From assembly GCF_025024155.1 (NCBI RefSeq), contig NW_026251718.1, positions 429,001 to 493,000 on the forward strand: a stretch of 64,000 bases of DNA, read 5' to 3'. Of the stretch, positions 47,103 to 59,300 are shown piece by piece; within the stretch, counting starts at the first letter, position 1; every line of letters begins with the position of its first letter. The translations under genes were made by a program, and so were the position numbers. This DNA comes from Gamsiella multidivaricata (taxonomy: Eukaryota; Mortierellomycota; Mortierellomycetes; Mortierellales; Mortierellaceae). The notes under the pieces were generated by a model, which was not told the origin of the DNA, ran no database searches, and saw only the letters and a list, made by a program, of their open reading frames with translations.

Positions 47103-47384
47103 TTGCCGAGGGCACGCAATTAGTGAGGGGTTACAGTTCCAGGATCGAAGTCAAAACTCCTGGGACCTCTATATTGCCGAGGGCACGCAAGAGTGGGGGG
47201 TTGCAGTCCCAGGATCGAAGTCAAAACTCCTGGGACCTCTATATTGCCGAGGGCACGCAAAGGTGAGGGGTTACAGTCCCAAGATCGAAGTCCAAACTCC
47301 TGGGACCTCTATATTGCCGAGGGCACGCAAAGATGAGGGGTTACAGTCCCAGGATCGAAGTCAAAACTTCTGGGACCTCTATAT
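47103..47384 (+). repeat. Four tandem copies of a 70-71 bp unit
   Basis: Units start at 47103, 47174, 47244 and 47314, each beginning TTGCCGAGGGCACGCAA and ending with a CTCCTGGGACCTCTATA-like sequence. Copies differ at only a few positions. It continues into shorter GTAGTGGAGTGG and GCTGACGAGAGTG repeats up to about 47530. Confidence 0.92.
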
Positions 47385-48110
47385 TTTCTATCTAGGGAGT
47401 GGTGGAGAGAGAGTAGTGGAGTGGGAGTAGTGGAGTGGGAGTAGTGGAGTGGGCTTGCTGACGAGAGTGCATGTGGAGGAGGGTTGCTGGCGAGAGTGCG
47501 TGTGGAGGAAGGCTGCTGACGAGAGTGAGCACAAGAGGTGGGAGTGGGAAGGAGGAGGGTGGGAGTGGGTGGAGGAGAATGGGACTGGGTAAAGGACGAA
47601 AGGCGAGGTTGTGTCAGTGAAGAGAAGAGGTATGGGGTGGAGAGTAGAGAGTGGAAGGTGAAGAGTAAAGAAAAAAAGCTTATATCATACGTAACTGGAA
47701 AGAAACTTGCCGTAGAGCGCGTGAGGAAGAGTGGGGAAGAGTGTGGTAGAGGTGGGGGAGGTGAGGAAGGGGGAAGAAGGAACGCGTAAGAAGGAAAGAA
47801 AGAGATAAAACAAAGTCGAGCTTAAAATGTGCCGCGTGGTCGGTGGCTGAGTCGGTAGCAAGGGGTCTATGGAGACGGAGGGCTCATATGGCCGCTGGGA
47901 ACTGGGGGGTGGACTATGGGGAACGAGACGGTAGTGAGCATGTGCCTGGGAGTGAGCAAACAACGCGCACGGCTCATCAGAGAAAAAGGAATCGTCATTC
48001 AACGCTGTTCACCATGAGCCCAACTAAAATCAACATCGCCTTTGCCAGCGATGAGTGTACCTTTAACAACAAAAGCGCATGGTCGCGAACATGTTACCAC
48101 CAATTTCACG

Positions 48111-48141
48111 TTGAAGGTTGTTGAAGGTTGTTGAAGGTTGC
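48111..48141 (+). repeat. Three tandem copies of a 10-bp TTGAAGGTTG unit
   Basis: Short direct repeat near the right part of the element. Confidence 0.85.
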
Positions 48142-48761
48142 TAATGTTCTGTTCGCGTGGTTTCGTAACAGCCTTAAAAAAGGAGTGCAAACAAATAGCG
48201 CACCTACCACACGCGACTCAGCCCAAGCGAACACTGCCAATAAAGTTTGCGTCGATGTGCGTTTGTTGTGCTGCATGGTTCATATTTACTGCAGCAGAGA
48301 AGAGGCGGCGGACGCAGCGCCACCATTCTATGAAAGGACAAGAACGTTGTCTCTATACTAATATCACCTCGGCCAGTGCGTGCAAGCGATTGCGATTTGA
48401 CAAACCCGGTTCCTCGTGGAGAAGACAAGAATAAACGATAAGAACACAGTGAACATGAGGTCCACAAAGAGACATCCACTGCGGAAGAAATTCTTTTTTC
48501 TTCATCGCTATTGCCTTTACCTACAGTAATAGCAAAGAGACTTTCGTGCCGGCAGGGAGTAAGAAGAAAAAGAAACACTAAAATGGTTGGCGAGCCATTT
48601 CTGTGCGATAAAGACATGCTCAAACGCACTCAAACGAAATAAAGCATTGCTTTAAACGGCTGAAAATCAGTGAACGGATATATTATGGGTGAAAACAAAT
48701 GGGTTGACCGGCTTTAATGTCCACTCAAATGACGCCTGAGTCAACTCAAATGTATGCACCC

Positions 48762-48770
48762 ATAAAATAA
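48762..48770 (+). repeat. Right copy of 9-bp target-site duplication
   Basis: ATAAAATAA directly after the right terminal inverted repeat, identical to 45482-45490. Confidence 0.75.
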
Positions 48771-49051
48771 TGGTAGTCCAAAATGGTAAACCCGTCCTCC
48801 TCGGATGGGCGCGAACCCATGATATTCATGTTTAGTTACTGCAGCAAAAGCCCGTTGCCCGATAGTAAAGCGCTATTCATTAAGGATATATAGTAATATA
48901 GGAATATATGATAGGACAGGATAGGATATAGAGATATATACGAATAAAAGAATAAGGAAAGGTATGTGTGTGTGTGTGTCTTTGTACATAAAGGTAGCGC
49001 GCGCTACAGTTGTAGTGGAAATATAGTCAAGGATACAAAGCATCCATGGCC

Positions 49052-50245
49052 CTATACACGCAGCTCTCCTCTGAAATTATTTTGCGCTCGAAGCCTTTGT
49101 GCGTTCAGTCTTCGGATCTTTTCCTTTTGGACCGACGGCGACGATAATGATGACACCTCTGGCGAAGGCGACAAATCCGAGCTCTCCTCCGATCCCATCA
49201 TCAGATCAGACGGGGACGACGATAGAAGCGACTCGAGTGAATCCGAGAGCAGGTCCGCGAGGATGTCTTCGTCACGCGCAGCGCCAGTCAGGAACGAGAG
49301 CTGGGCCCGAGTCTTGCTCCGGATATTGTTACTGTTATTGCTGTTGCTGTTGCTGTTGTTGCCCTGGTCGTTGCTCTTGACCTGGGTCGCCCCATGTTCT
49401 TGTGGCTCTGGTGAATTTGAGATTGATTGAGGGCGAAGCTGGCGTGGACGTGGCGTGCCCGGAGGCGAGGGTGCAAAGTATGCGTCTATGGAGGGGGCGG
49501 CAGGCGGGGTCGATGCAGGTGTTGCGATGGTATCCGCAGGAATAGAAGGTGAAGATGCTGTAGTAATATCCACATCTGAAAATGTGTGTTCGGACCTCGG
49601 CCTTGTGCTCATTTTGTTGTCGCTCATACTGCTATTGTTGTTGTTGTTGTTGTTGTTGTTGCTGCTGCTGCTGTTGTGCTCGATAGTATCATCCTGGTAT
49701 GGCCGCGCAGTCGAAGTTGGGGAGGGGGGCGGGGACGAGAACGCGGGGATGGTGTTTCGCTTGATCTTGCTCGACGGCAACGAGAACATGCCGGGGCTGA
49801 TAGTCGACTCTGTCGACAGGAAAGTCCGGACCTTCTCTGGGGGAGTGCTGATGATCGTCGCAAAGAAATCTTCCTCCAATACATCGTCCAAGTCCTCCTT
49901 GATGCCCTTCTCGAGCGGTGGTGGGGGCAAGAAGTTGCCCTGGTCATTGATCGTGCTCAACTGGAAGACCTGCTTGGCCTGCTCCTTCCAATCCCGTTCC
50001 GCAGCCTTGTCCATTGACCGCCGGGGATTGCTTGTGGGAAAGAGCGAAGACATGCTTGAGGGGCTCTTGACTATGCTTGACGCGAACGACGGGGTCGTAG
50101 GCGTAGCTGAGGCGCGGTCTGAGGGGAACTGCGCGATGCTATGGCGTTTCAGGGTATTGGTGCTGAAGATCGTTCTAATCGTGGACAGTCCCCTCCTGGG
50201 GCTCCCTGCCATCGGTGCTGGGGCAATGACCTGTGCTGTTGACAT
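49052..50245 (-). CDS. Hypothetical Ser/Pro/Asn-rich protein
   Basis: Single exon of 397 residues. The N-terminus is basic and Ser-rich (STIRTIFSTNTLKRHS). A more ordered patch, DKAAERDWKEQAKQVFQLS followed by LEKGIKEDLDDVLEEDFFA, may form helices. The rest is disordered with an Asn run (NNNNNNNNNSS), several SPPPSPTS-type sites and an acidic-hydrophobic segment (DEDILADLLSDSLESLL) that could be a short linear motif such as an activation or nuclear-export element. The C-terminus is basic (EKIRRLNAQRLRAQNNFR). The sustained absence of stops and the clear start support a real gene. No family is recognised. Confidence 0.65.
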   Translation of the reverse strand: MSTAQVIAPAPMAGSPRRGLSTIRTIFSTNTLKRHSIAQFPSDRASATPTTPSFASSIVKSPSSMSSLFPTSNPRRSMDKAAERDWKEQAKQVFQLSTINDQGNFLPPPPLEKGIKEDLDDVLEEDFFATIISTPPEKVRTFLSTESTISPGMFSLPSSKIKRNTIPAFSSPPPSPTSTARPYQDDTIEHNSSSSNNNNNNNNNSSMSDNKMSTRPRSEHTFSDVDITTASSPSIPADTIATPASTPPAAPSIDAYFAPSPPGTPRPRQLRPQSISNSPEPQEHGATQVKSNDQGNNSNSNSNNSNNIRSKTRAQLSFLTGAARDEDILADLLSDSLESLLSSSPSDLMMGSEESSDLSPSPEVSSLSSPSVQKEKIRRLNAQRLRAQNNFRGELRV

Positions 50246-51969
50246 TGTGGGTGGTGGGATATGTGCAAAGACGGAGGGTAGGTGGGTGAGTAGTGAGAAG
50301 GCGAAAGGTGAAGAGTGAAAGGATGGAGTTTGTCGTAAAGAAATAGTAAGGAAAAAAGGGGGTGGGCTACAAAAAAAAAAACAGGGGCGGTGAGCAGAAC
50401 CGGTGATGCTCTTCGGTGTTTGCGATGTTTAATTCAACCACGGGGTGCAGTGCAGTGTCCACAGGGAGAAGGAAAAAAAAAATGAAGGAGTGAAAAGATG
50501 AAGGAACAGATCTAATTGCGGGGAATGGGATCAAGAGCTGGTTAGTTAAGAAAAAGGAAAAAAAAATAGTGGGGTGCCGGTGTTGATATAGCACCTGTTC
50601 CTGAGTGTGGTGGAGAATGGAGGAAAATGGCAGAAGAATGAGGTAATGAAGCTGTTGGAGCAGGGCTATGCGTTAACAATCTAACCAAAGATGAGCAGAA
50701 GGTAATGGTTTGTGCGGGGAAGAAATGTGCTGCAGACCGCAGGTCAAGCGGATGGGATGGGCTCAGGGGCTGATCAGCACTTTGAAAGAGGGCCTGGTCT
50801 GAAGGAAAAAAAAGGGGGGGGGGGGGGGGGGGCGAGTATCGTGAGCTTAGGAAGCAGCAGTAGAAGTAACTATCCGGGGCAGGGGCAGAGGCAGGGGCAG
50901 GCGAAGGGGAAGGGGGTATTTGTGAGGAGTGGCGATGGTGGACAGCAGTTGGACCCCATAACTACTGCCGACTGCACGCACTTGTACCTCTGCCATGATG
51001 ACAAAGACGACGACAACGCGATGCGTGTGTGTGTGCATGGCGTGTAATTATAATCTGCAGTGGATTGTGTGGGCCAATGGCTCATCCTTGTGTAAACAAT
51101 GACGATAACAATTGCAGCCGTATCCTGTGCGCTTGCGCCTCCTTCCTTCCTTCCTTCCTTCCTCCGTCGAAAGGACCATAACCAAGCGAGGAAGTAACCA
51201 TCGTCATTTCTCTAGCAAAAAGGTCATAAAACGCGATGGGGATGCAAATCTGCCTGTAAACCCTAGCCGGCATCTGGGAGACAGCACTTGCCGTGCAATC
51301 AATTGAGGAACGGTTACAAATCCTGTTGGAATGTGTTGTTACCGGGTGTCCGTCCCGCTGCGCGTTTATCAATTACATCGTCTCTCAAAGGCTCCTTCTC
51401 GGCCCTCGCCAGCTTGTTCTCCAGGGACGCGATCTCGTGGTTCTTTTAATATATTCGTTCTTGACTTGCTTGATCTCCATCTCGGCTATCTACGCACGAG
51501 CCACGGCCGCGTCGACCTCTGTACGAACTGAGACGAGTTTCTATTGGGTTCATAGGTTAAGATCGAATCAGTCGTTCCAGGGGGAAATAAAGTTTCGTTG
51601 CGCCCAAGAGCCCCCTGCATCCATCATAAGACGCGTTCGTCGCCTAGGGACTCATCGCTAAAGGCACTCGTTTACCTCTCTGAGCTTTTCTGTGATGGGT
51701 GGCTAGTTGATTTCGTAACTAAGAACCGCGCAGCGCTCTCTTCTTTAAAGAGAGGTAAAAAAAAAGAAAGCAATGCATACTCTAACGACCATGCACCAAC
51801 ATGCATTGTGTGCTTTCTCCCTTTTTCGTGCTTGTTTCCCCTAATTCCTTACTGACTCCGCCTCCTTTGCCAAAAATTGAGACGGGTGCGTGGACAGGTA
51901 CTACGGATTGAATGCTGAATACAAGTTTTATTCGGCTCCTTGACACTGCAACCGCTTTTTTCTTTCTTT
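50246..51969. other. Intergenic region
   Basis: About 1.7 kb: promoter of the gene at 49052-50245, a G16-like run (50812-50832), a (TTCC)n stretch at about 51151-51166, and no supported gene. Confidence 0.55.
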
Positions 51970-54900
51970 CTAAAAGTAACAGAAACTCTCATCCGATAGC
52001 ACAGATTCTATGTCAGCATCCACCACGTCTTCAACATCCGAGGCTGTCAACAGGAGCAATGAGAGTCTGCCCATATAACGACCTGCTGTCGTTGGATCGT
52101 GTACCTGCCTGGTCTGCTGCTTTTGCTCTGAATCTTGTCCTCGCATTGTTCTTCCCAACCTCGTTAACCCATTCATGTCACCTTCTGAAGCGTGAGCCGG
52201 CGCGTTGCGTCCCTGACCGAGATCCAAGCCCTGGCCTATACCCTGAGCCCCCTGGGAGTTTGACGGAACGGACATCGAATGGGAAAGTCTTGCTAGCGAG
52301 GATGCCTGATCGAAAGTGGACATCGATTCACTTTCCTTGTTGCCTTTCAAGTCCAGCGATGCGAAGATTGGTCTTATACTTTCGTTGCTGTCTAGAGAAT
52401 ACGCATTCTTGGAGGGTCGAGAAGGAGCGGGCCGCCTCCGCGGAGGCCGCGGTGGAGGTGGAGGGGTAGCATAGGAAGGAACGAGACGTGGAGGTACCGA
52501 CGATCTATTTCCAGGCACTTGGATAGATGCAGAGATAGCTTCGTTCTTGCATGGTAGAGGGCTTGATAGTGCATTGGTCGAGGTCAAGGACGCTTGCCTG
52601 CTCGTCATCCGGCCCTCAGACACATTGGCCTGCGAGGGGAATGCACAGCTAGGCTTGTGGGCTGAAAAATGGGAAAAGTTGGAGCCGTGAAGACTTAGCG
52701 AGGGGACTGAACACGAGGATGACAGGCGATGTGGGGTGCGCAGGCTAGATGAACTGAGGATCGTCGCCCCTGCTTCCTCGCAGCTGCAATCAGATCCTGC
52801 CATAGCAAGAGAACAAGCGCTAGTGACAGCTGTGGTCTTCAGAATAACTATCTCCAGCGCGGAAATCGAAGGCCACCTTCCTGAACTGGTTGGGATAACC
52901 TTGCTGTTGTGCTGTGGCGGTGGTGGTGGTGGTGGTGGTGACGGTCTGACAGCAATCGATGTGGACGGACTTTTTCGAGTTGGGTCAACCTTGCTACTGT
53001 AGTTATTGCTATGGCTGTCGTTCCTGTCGTTACTGATGCGATTGTTGAACAAGGTCGTGCGTGATTCGCAGTCTCGGTGGTTCGAGCTCAGGTATAGGTC
53101 GCGATTAGGAGGCGCGAGATACAAGCATCGACTCGCGCCTTGCATGGTCAGAGCTGAGAATGATTCCCGATTAGTGCCAGAGCCGTCCTCAGAAGGTAGC
53201 GATTCCTGATTAGTGCCAGAGTCGTCCTCAGAAGGCAGCTGTGTCTTTTGCCACCGTGAGAACCGGCCCACATCCGAGTGTTCTGGATCAAGAATACCAT
53301 CCTTTGCTGCAGCCTGGTTTTCATGCGATTGCTTCTGTAGAACCGGCTGATGCTGGATTCCAGGTCCAGTAACGGGGACCTCCCCTCTTCCATGACCAGT
53401 GTGTCTGTACTTTACCATCCCCAAAGGAACGTTGTCGTCGGTATAGCTCGATATCCTCAGCTGCTGACGACTTTGATCATAGAAGGCAGTTGATTTTCTT
53501 GGAAAGCCCCCAGTGAGTTGACGCGGTCGGTCGAGTTGTTTCGTGAGCGATGGCCATTTTGAGCGGCTGCTGCTACTGGCAGATGACATAGAGCTGAATG
53601 CGTCATCCTCCTTCCCAGGCTCCGGGGCCTTATTCCGTGTCAGCTCAAAGCCTAGCTCGTGACTGGGACATCTTTTACCAGGAAGGATTTTGAACTTCGT
53701 AGCCCATTTCACAATCTGGCTCTCCGAGCTGTCTGGATGGGGAGAGCATGACCTAATTTTTTTCAAAAGACTCGGGCGCCACATGTCAACCACAGCAGCT
53801 TTGGCGGGCTCCATTGCTCCTCGCCAGCCGATGGTCTGAGATGCAATTGGTACGGATTTCTGGCTAGGTGACTTTAGAAAGACACAAATATCCTCCTCGC
53901 TGTTCTCAAGGTCTTCTCCGGAATCGCTATCGTTGCCGCTGCCCTCGTGCTGCTGGGGGTAGTAGCACTGAGACCAATCCAAATTTTTGGGCAAGAACGC
54001 AGACACTTTGGGGGGTGGAATCTGATGCTGCAGAAAACTCGCACACGACTTTACGTCACTAAAGGGTGCTGAATGCTGGTTTTGCCATGGGCGCAAAACG
54101 CGTTGTTGTTGCTGCTGTCGGGGCGGGTGCAGTTGCGCGGGTTGGTATCTCTGTGAGTCGTTCTCGTGCTGTTGGCGCTCTAGATACTTGTTAAATAGAT
54201 GGATAGACTGCTCGTGCGCTGGTAGCAAACTGGACATGGTAGTGGGGTGGTGGTCTCCAAATTGGAGGTGGTCAGGATGGGGTTTGGTGATTGGGATATA
54301 CCGACGATACTGCTGATATTGAGGTTGTTGCTGTTGTTGTTGTGATCCATTATGTTGCTCTATTCCTTGTTCATTGTTAACAGGTAGGTTCTCGCGCGGC
54401 GGCTGTTGGTTCTGCAATTGATGGTAGGACCACATCTTGGACAAAATAAAATACCAGCGCTCAAGCTCTAGATCTTTCTTGGCCCTCAGAGTCAATGTTG
54501 TGCCATCCGTAGTCCGTATCAGAAGTGAGCGTGATGCATCACCATAAGGAATGCAGTGGTAGGCCCTCGTAGAGGACATGAGACGGATGTCGGCGATGGA
54601 GATCAACCTGAGGAACCATTTTATGTTCGGACTATGGAACAATGGATATTTTGACGCAGAGACAAACGGTGATGACACATGGGGATCGTAAGTTATGATA
54701 GGAGGCGTCCTTGGTCTCTTGCCGATGCAGGTTAACACTATTAGATTCGAATGTGAATACGCGGAGCGTGGTATGTGCGGCATAGGTTAGGAACACGATC
54801 ATAGCATTTTCAGCATATAATAGTGGTAGAGGGACAAGAAAGAAGACAGAGAACAGAGGGGGGAAGAGGCGGAGAGATACCTACCTGCACCATCGAACGT

Positions 54901-55044
54901 GAACAACCGCGACTGCCAGCGGTTATTCGAGCCTAGCTTCAAAAGATATCCACTGTATAAAGGACAAGGCGGTGTGAAGCTATCCAGTGCCTTACGGACA
55001 TTCCATTGCGCAACATTGTCGCCTCTCTCAAGGACAGCTGGCAT
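51970..55044 (-). CDS. PH-domain protein with long disordered tail (at least 2 exons, 5' end uncertain)
   Basis: Exons 55044-54885 and 54737-51970 join in phase 1 over a GTAGGT...AATAG intron, giving at least 975 residues. The PH domain (about 30-155) is assembled across the splice: PLYSGYLLKLGSNNRWQSRLFTFDG, then VLTCIGKRP, later RSLLIRTTDGTTLTLRAKKDLELERWYFILSKMW with the conserved C-terminal Trp. PH domains bind phosphoinositides or proteins at membranes. The tail has Gln-rich repeats, an acidic SGEDLENSEEDICVF patch, a polyproline run and PPPPPRPPRRRPAP, an SH3-ligand-like motif. EEWACDDL precedes the proposed start in frame and looks coding, so an upstream exon probably exists. The sequence before it is an A/T homopolymer that resembles an intron end (AAAG acceptor). 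The short frame at 55399-55070 is one candidate. Confidence 0.72.
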
Positions 55045-55078
55045 CAGATCGTCGCAAGCCCACTCTTCTTTATTCCAA

Positions 55079-55104
55079 AAAAAAAAAAAAAAAAAAAAAA
55101 AAAA
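55079..55104. repeat. Homopolymer A run (T on the coding strand)
   Basis: About 26 consecutive A on the plus strand just upstream of the PH gene's first recognised exon, placed like a polypyrimidine tract before an acceptor. Confidence 0.85.
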
Positions 55105-56399
55105 GCGGCGTCGATGGAGGCTGTGCGTGCCGCGTGGATGATTGATGGTTCTTTTCAAGATGAAGCTGTAAAGTAGGACGCGTCTGTGATGGACGATAGT
55201 CAGAGCCTATTTTCTGTTGTTTTAGGATTGTCAGTGGAGGAGAGAACACTGGGGATGCGAGGAGCGCGAAAGGAAAGATGAGGAAAAGGATGATCTCGAG
55301 GATGTAATTTAATAAGGAAAGCATGAGGAAGGGGGGAGCGGCGATCGTAGAGATAGAGGAGGCAGTCGGTAGGGGCGGGTAGCCAGTGAAAGGGGGCACT
55401 CCCTTATAGTTCTGAAGTAAGGGCAGACCTAGGTATCAGAGAAAACATTCGGCTGCATATCTGATGCCCAATTGGTCGTTAACCTTTCAGCAGATGAACC
55501 TGCCTGGCGACCTTTGGGTCTTACTGTGGTTCGCGAGGGACGAACACAGATGCAGTAGATGCCAAAGGAGACAGAGCAACAGCTGGGAAAGCTGTCGTCA
55601 TATAATCTGCAGTCAACATCTCGTTTTTTGAGAGATTACAGGAGACAGGGAACGAATACGGGGTGGGACCTCCCTTAGACAGTTGTAGGCCACGCGCGAT
55701 TTAGTCGCATCTATGGTTACTAGACGGGGCCACGCATACGGAGGGAAGTCAGCATGCCGCAGAGAACTATACGGCGAGAGTACGAGAGGCGAGGCCGAGA
55801 TCGACTGCAACAGCTTCCTCGATGTGTGGATGTGTCGTGTATGGGCCCACGAATGCCGCTATTTCCTTAGTGCCGATCGCTCCATCGACACTTCACACGT
55901 GAGACACATGAATATTGTTCCCATGGACAAGTTCTTCCAATTATGTACGGTGACCAGAGCAGCGGGAGCAGGCCCCGTGTACGTGCACCGTTGGACGTGC
56001 ACGGAGCAGGGAGCAAGCAGTCCCTCCTGTCCTCGGGAGTGAGATCATCCCAAAATGTCGAGCACTGCTTCTCGGACTCTGAAAAAAGGTCGCGTTTCGA
56101 TCGAGGTCCTGTCATACCCCTGGACTTTTTGCGCGAAGGGTATGGCCACCCATGCTATTCATACTTCTTAAGCACGCACCATCACACACTGACACATCCC
56201 ATTTCCACATCCCGCTTCCACCCTCCCCCATCACCCCAACCTCATCTCGCAACAAACAGCTACAGCTACAGCCACAGCGACCAACAACACCAACTCACCA
56301 ACCAACCAAATAAACAACAAGCAATAGCAATAACAGGCAACTTTCATCAACCCGCGCTTTCTCATCTCACTCCCTCACCCTTCGACGAGCCAAGCAACC
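55105..56399. other. Divergent intergenic region
   Basis: Between the PH gene (minus) and the C2H2 gene (plus). The last 230 bases are rich in CAACAC/CAACCAAC-type sequence, a leader-like stretch. No gene is supported. Confidence 0.5.
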
Positions 56400-59300
56400 A
56401 TGACAGCTACCAGCCCTCTTCACCAGCCCGCCCTCAAGGACTCGCCGGTCCCCACAGTGTCAAACGTCTACCCATCCCCCTCCCTGTCGCCAGCGACCAC
56501 TTTCTTTATCAATATGCAGCAGCAGACACCCGCCGCTTTCAGTCCACGCAGGCCGTCGGTCAAGGCCCTGCTCAGCTCCTCGAACCCCCCGGCATCTCCC
56601 CTGGATGCCCTCGTAATGGCACTGGAGGCTACCGTTGAGGAAGAAGAGGGGACTCTCGAACGAGACCAATCCTTGGTTGACGGAACAGGTGTGAACGTCA
56701 AGACTGAGGAGGATGACGACGACCCCGATGCCACTATTCCCTCGTCTCCCACGGTATTCATGAAGAGGCCCTCAGCGGAGCCATCGCTTCACCACTTGCC
56801 GACAATGATGCTACCCGAGTCAGTGGCCATGTCTGCGCTACAATCCCAATCCTCAGGCCTTACCCCAAGCACCCTCCCCAACGACTCTTCTCGTCGCAGC
56901 CTTGGTCAGCGCAAGATGTCAATCAGCAGCCAGGGCTCGTCCTCGTCTGCCAACTCGAACAGCGAGCGCACTAAGGAGTACGCCTGCACCGTTGGCAATT
57001 GCGAGAAGAAGTTCTATCAGGTCGCCCATCTGCGCTCCCACGAACGGTAAGGCGCCTGTTCTATGTTGTGGTTGACAAACCACACCCATAATGGCATTCC
57101 TCCCCCTTTTCGTCCTACGTATTTTTTTTGTTCAATATCCCTGCAATTGCTCCATCTACTGGCTGACTCCCCCAATCAATTGTCCCTGGGCATCGTTCAG
57201 CATCGCTGGGACACTTGCTCCTCTCCCACCCACTTTCCTTCTTACTTACCAACAAAAGAGAGCACTCCCCGCGTGACGCATCGAAATGGCGAAATTGAGG
57301 CGGGGAGACGGCAGTCCTTCGTTCTCTTGCCTTCCATCAAACAAAATTCCCGACACGTTGGTCCACTCAGCGGCCATTGTTCCACGGGCTGGAATTATTC
57401 CCTCCCTTGGCGAATCGTACGCCCTGGATCCAACGCGTGACGGGTGGACCCGTCTTCTGCCACTCCTACGCCCCGACTCTACCCTCGAACACAAACACCT
57501 TGCTGAATGCGCTGTCTAAACATTCATTATTCCTCATCCTATCTATTTAAAAAGTAGGTGTCACTCTGGCACAAGGCCCTATGTAAGTCTGCTTCTATCT
57601 CCAGATCTACATTTATCTTTCCTCTATCATGTTCACTTGTTTCAATCAGGACCGAGCTGAACTATGAAATGATGATGGAATTGAAAAGAGCGCGAGATTA
57701 AGCGGGGCCTTTCTTATGAACATGATCGACTGCGAAGTATCCTAATCAACATCTTTGAGGAGAAGGATCACTAGCTTGTCTTTGGGGTAACTGGAGAGGA
57801 ACAGTCAAAGTAATTGGAGCAACGGCTATGGGAGTAAACGAAAGATGGTTGACCCGACGTCAAATCAAGCGCGACTTGATCCCTTTCGCCAAGGAGGTGA
57901 AAGGGCCACCTTTTTTATTCATGGGGAATCATTCGACTTTGCATTGTTCCTTCTTCAGCCCCGAGTGATCTCAATGTGTTCGATTATGGTGGTATTTTTG
58001 CGTTGAAGATCACCAGTGGAGAACTAAAGGCAGGCCCCTGATATTTGACGGACATGGCAGCTCTTTTCTTTCCTCGTTTTTTCTTTTGGCCACTTGACGG
58101 CTGCTTTTTCTTTTCCTTTTTTTTTTTTCTTTTTTTGCTTCTTTTGCTTCTCAGCACAGTTGCAGTTGTCTGCACTTGCGGACGAAATTTCTTCCATTTT
58201 TTGCCTTTTTTATTTTTTTCATCGTGCGTTCAGGGTGTCTAGTCCTGGCATCTTTACCTTATACACGAATCTATCGGCCGTGATGAAAAAGCTGGTACAG
58301 ACGTCAGCGCGAGCACAGCATTTATCCAGGCCTTAGGAGCGCCAGAAAGAAAAAGCAGTGATGACGAGAAAAACCATGAGAAAGCAAAGAAGAAGAACAG
58401 ACAACGACCAACACATCACCAATTATCACACCATTTCGCCACCCAATCCAGCCGACACTCTCGCCTCCTCGACTCGTCTCTCTCCTCCTCCCATACATAT
58501 CATCGTCGCATCTCCTCCAACGTTGTCTGTCTACCTTTTTCTTCTTCGACCTCAGTTTTCTCAAGTTGCTTTTTTGATTCCTCCTAAGAAATGTTTGACG
58601 AACGTAACTAAGATTTTGACGACTCACGGTCCATCCTCTCTCTTATTCTTTTCCCTCCCTCGCTGCTTCTTCTCTTTATTCTCAAATGCTGTCATGATCA
58701 CTTGTTCTTGTGTTATTGTTCACTCCGCTGCTGCTCCTTGGCGTTGTTTGGGTGCTTTTTGTTGTATTGCTGGCTACCTTGATCGGAATCTGGGGCCGTT
58801 GGTTCTTTGCGCGAATGTTTTGTGTCGCGTTGTACACATCTCTTTTGTGCTTTGTTACCGTCGATATTGGCCCTGTGGTGGTTTGGTTTGGGTATTGTGG
58901 TTTTGGTTCGGGGGGTGTATCTTTGTTCTATGCGCGCTGGTATCGTGCATTGCGGGCGAATACAGGTTTGTCGATTCGATGGATGCGATCGAGCTTTCAC
59001 GCAACTCGGTAATCTTAAGGTAAGAGTTTTCTGCTCCGAATGAATGGTTGTGGAGGTTTTCTTTTTTCAATGATACTCAAATGTCTTTTTTTTTTTTTCG
59101 CAACACTGGTAGACGCATGAACGAAAGCACACTGGCGAACGTCCTTACAAGTGCCCACATCCCGACTGCGACAAGACCTTCACGCAGCTTGGCAACTTGA
59201 AGACGCACGAGCGCATCCACGATGAAGTCAAGCCATTCATGTGTCGACTTCGCGGATGCGGCAAAACTTTTAGTCAACTGGGGAACCTGAAGGTATGTTT

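Larger units (their letters stand above)
45491..48761. mobile_element. Non-autonomous TIR DNA transposon, 3271 bp
   Basis: The left end begins GGGTGTATACATTTGAGTTG. The reverse complement of the right end begins GGGTGCATACATTTGAGTTG; 21 of the first 22 bases match. Both ends are flanked by a perfect 9-bp duplication (ATAAAATAA). A 9-bp duplication fits Mutator-like elements, but superfamily is not proven. Inside are a second copy of the terminal motif, a 26-bp subterminal inverted repeat, a four-copy 70-bp array and smaller tandem repeats. No transposase-like frame is seen; the longest frames (for example 45478-45900 plus, 48204-48629 minus) lack motifs. It lies between the Whi5-like gene and a minus-strand hypothetical gene and interrupts neither. 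Confidence 0.75.

Noticed and set aside
48785..48885. tRNA-like sequence on the minus strand (GGGTTCGCGCCC block, TCCTT...GAGGA ends)
   Set aside because: Only part of an acceptor stem pairs, the T loop has the wrong size and lacks the usual A, and no anticodon loop with U33 can be placed. tRNAscan-SE would settle it; a low score is expected.
49455..50318. 287-residue plus-strand frame
   Set aside because: It is antisense to the 49052-50245 gene, with Leu runs coming from the Asn-codon repeats of the opposite strand.
55713..56638. Overlapping plus-strand frames of 109 and 231 residues upstream of and overlapping the C2H2 gene
   Set aside because: The second overlaps the C2H2 start in another frame and has no domain; the 56400 frame leads directly into zinc fingers.
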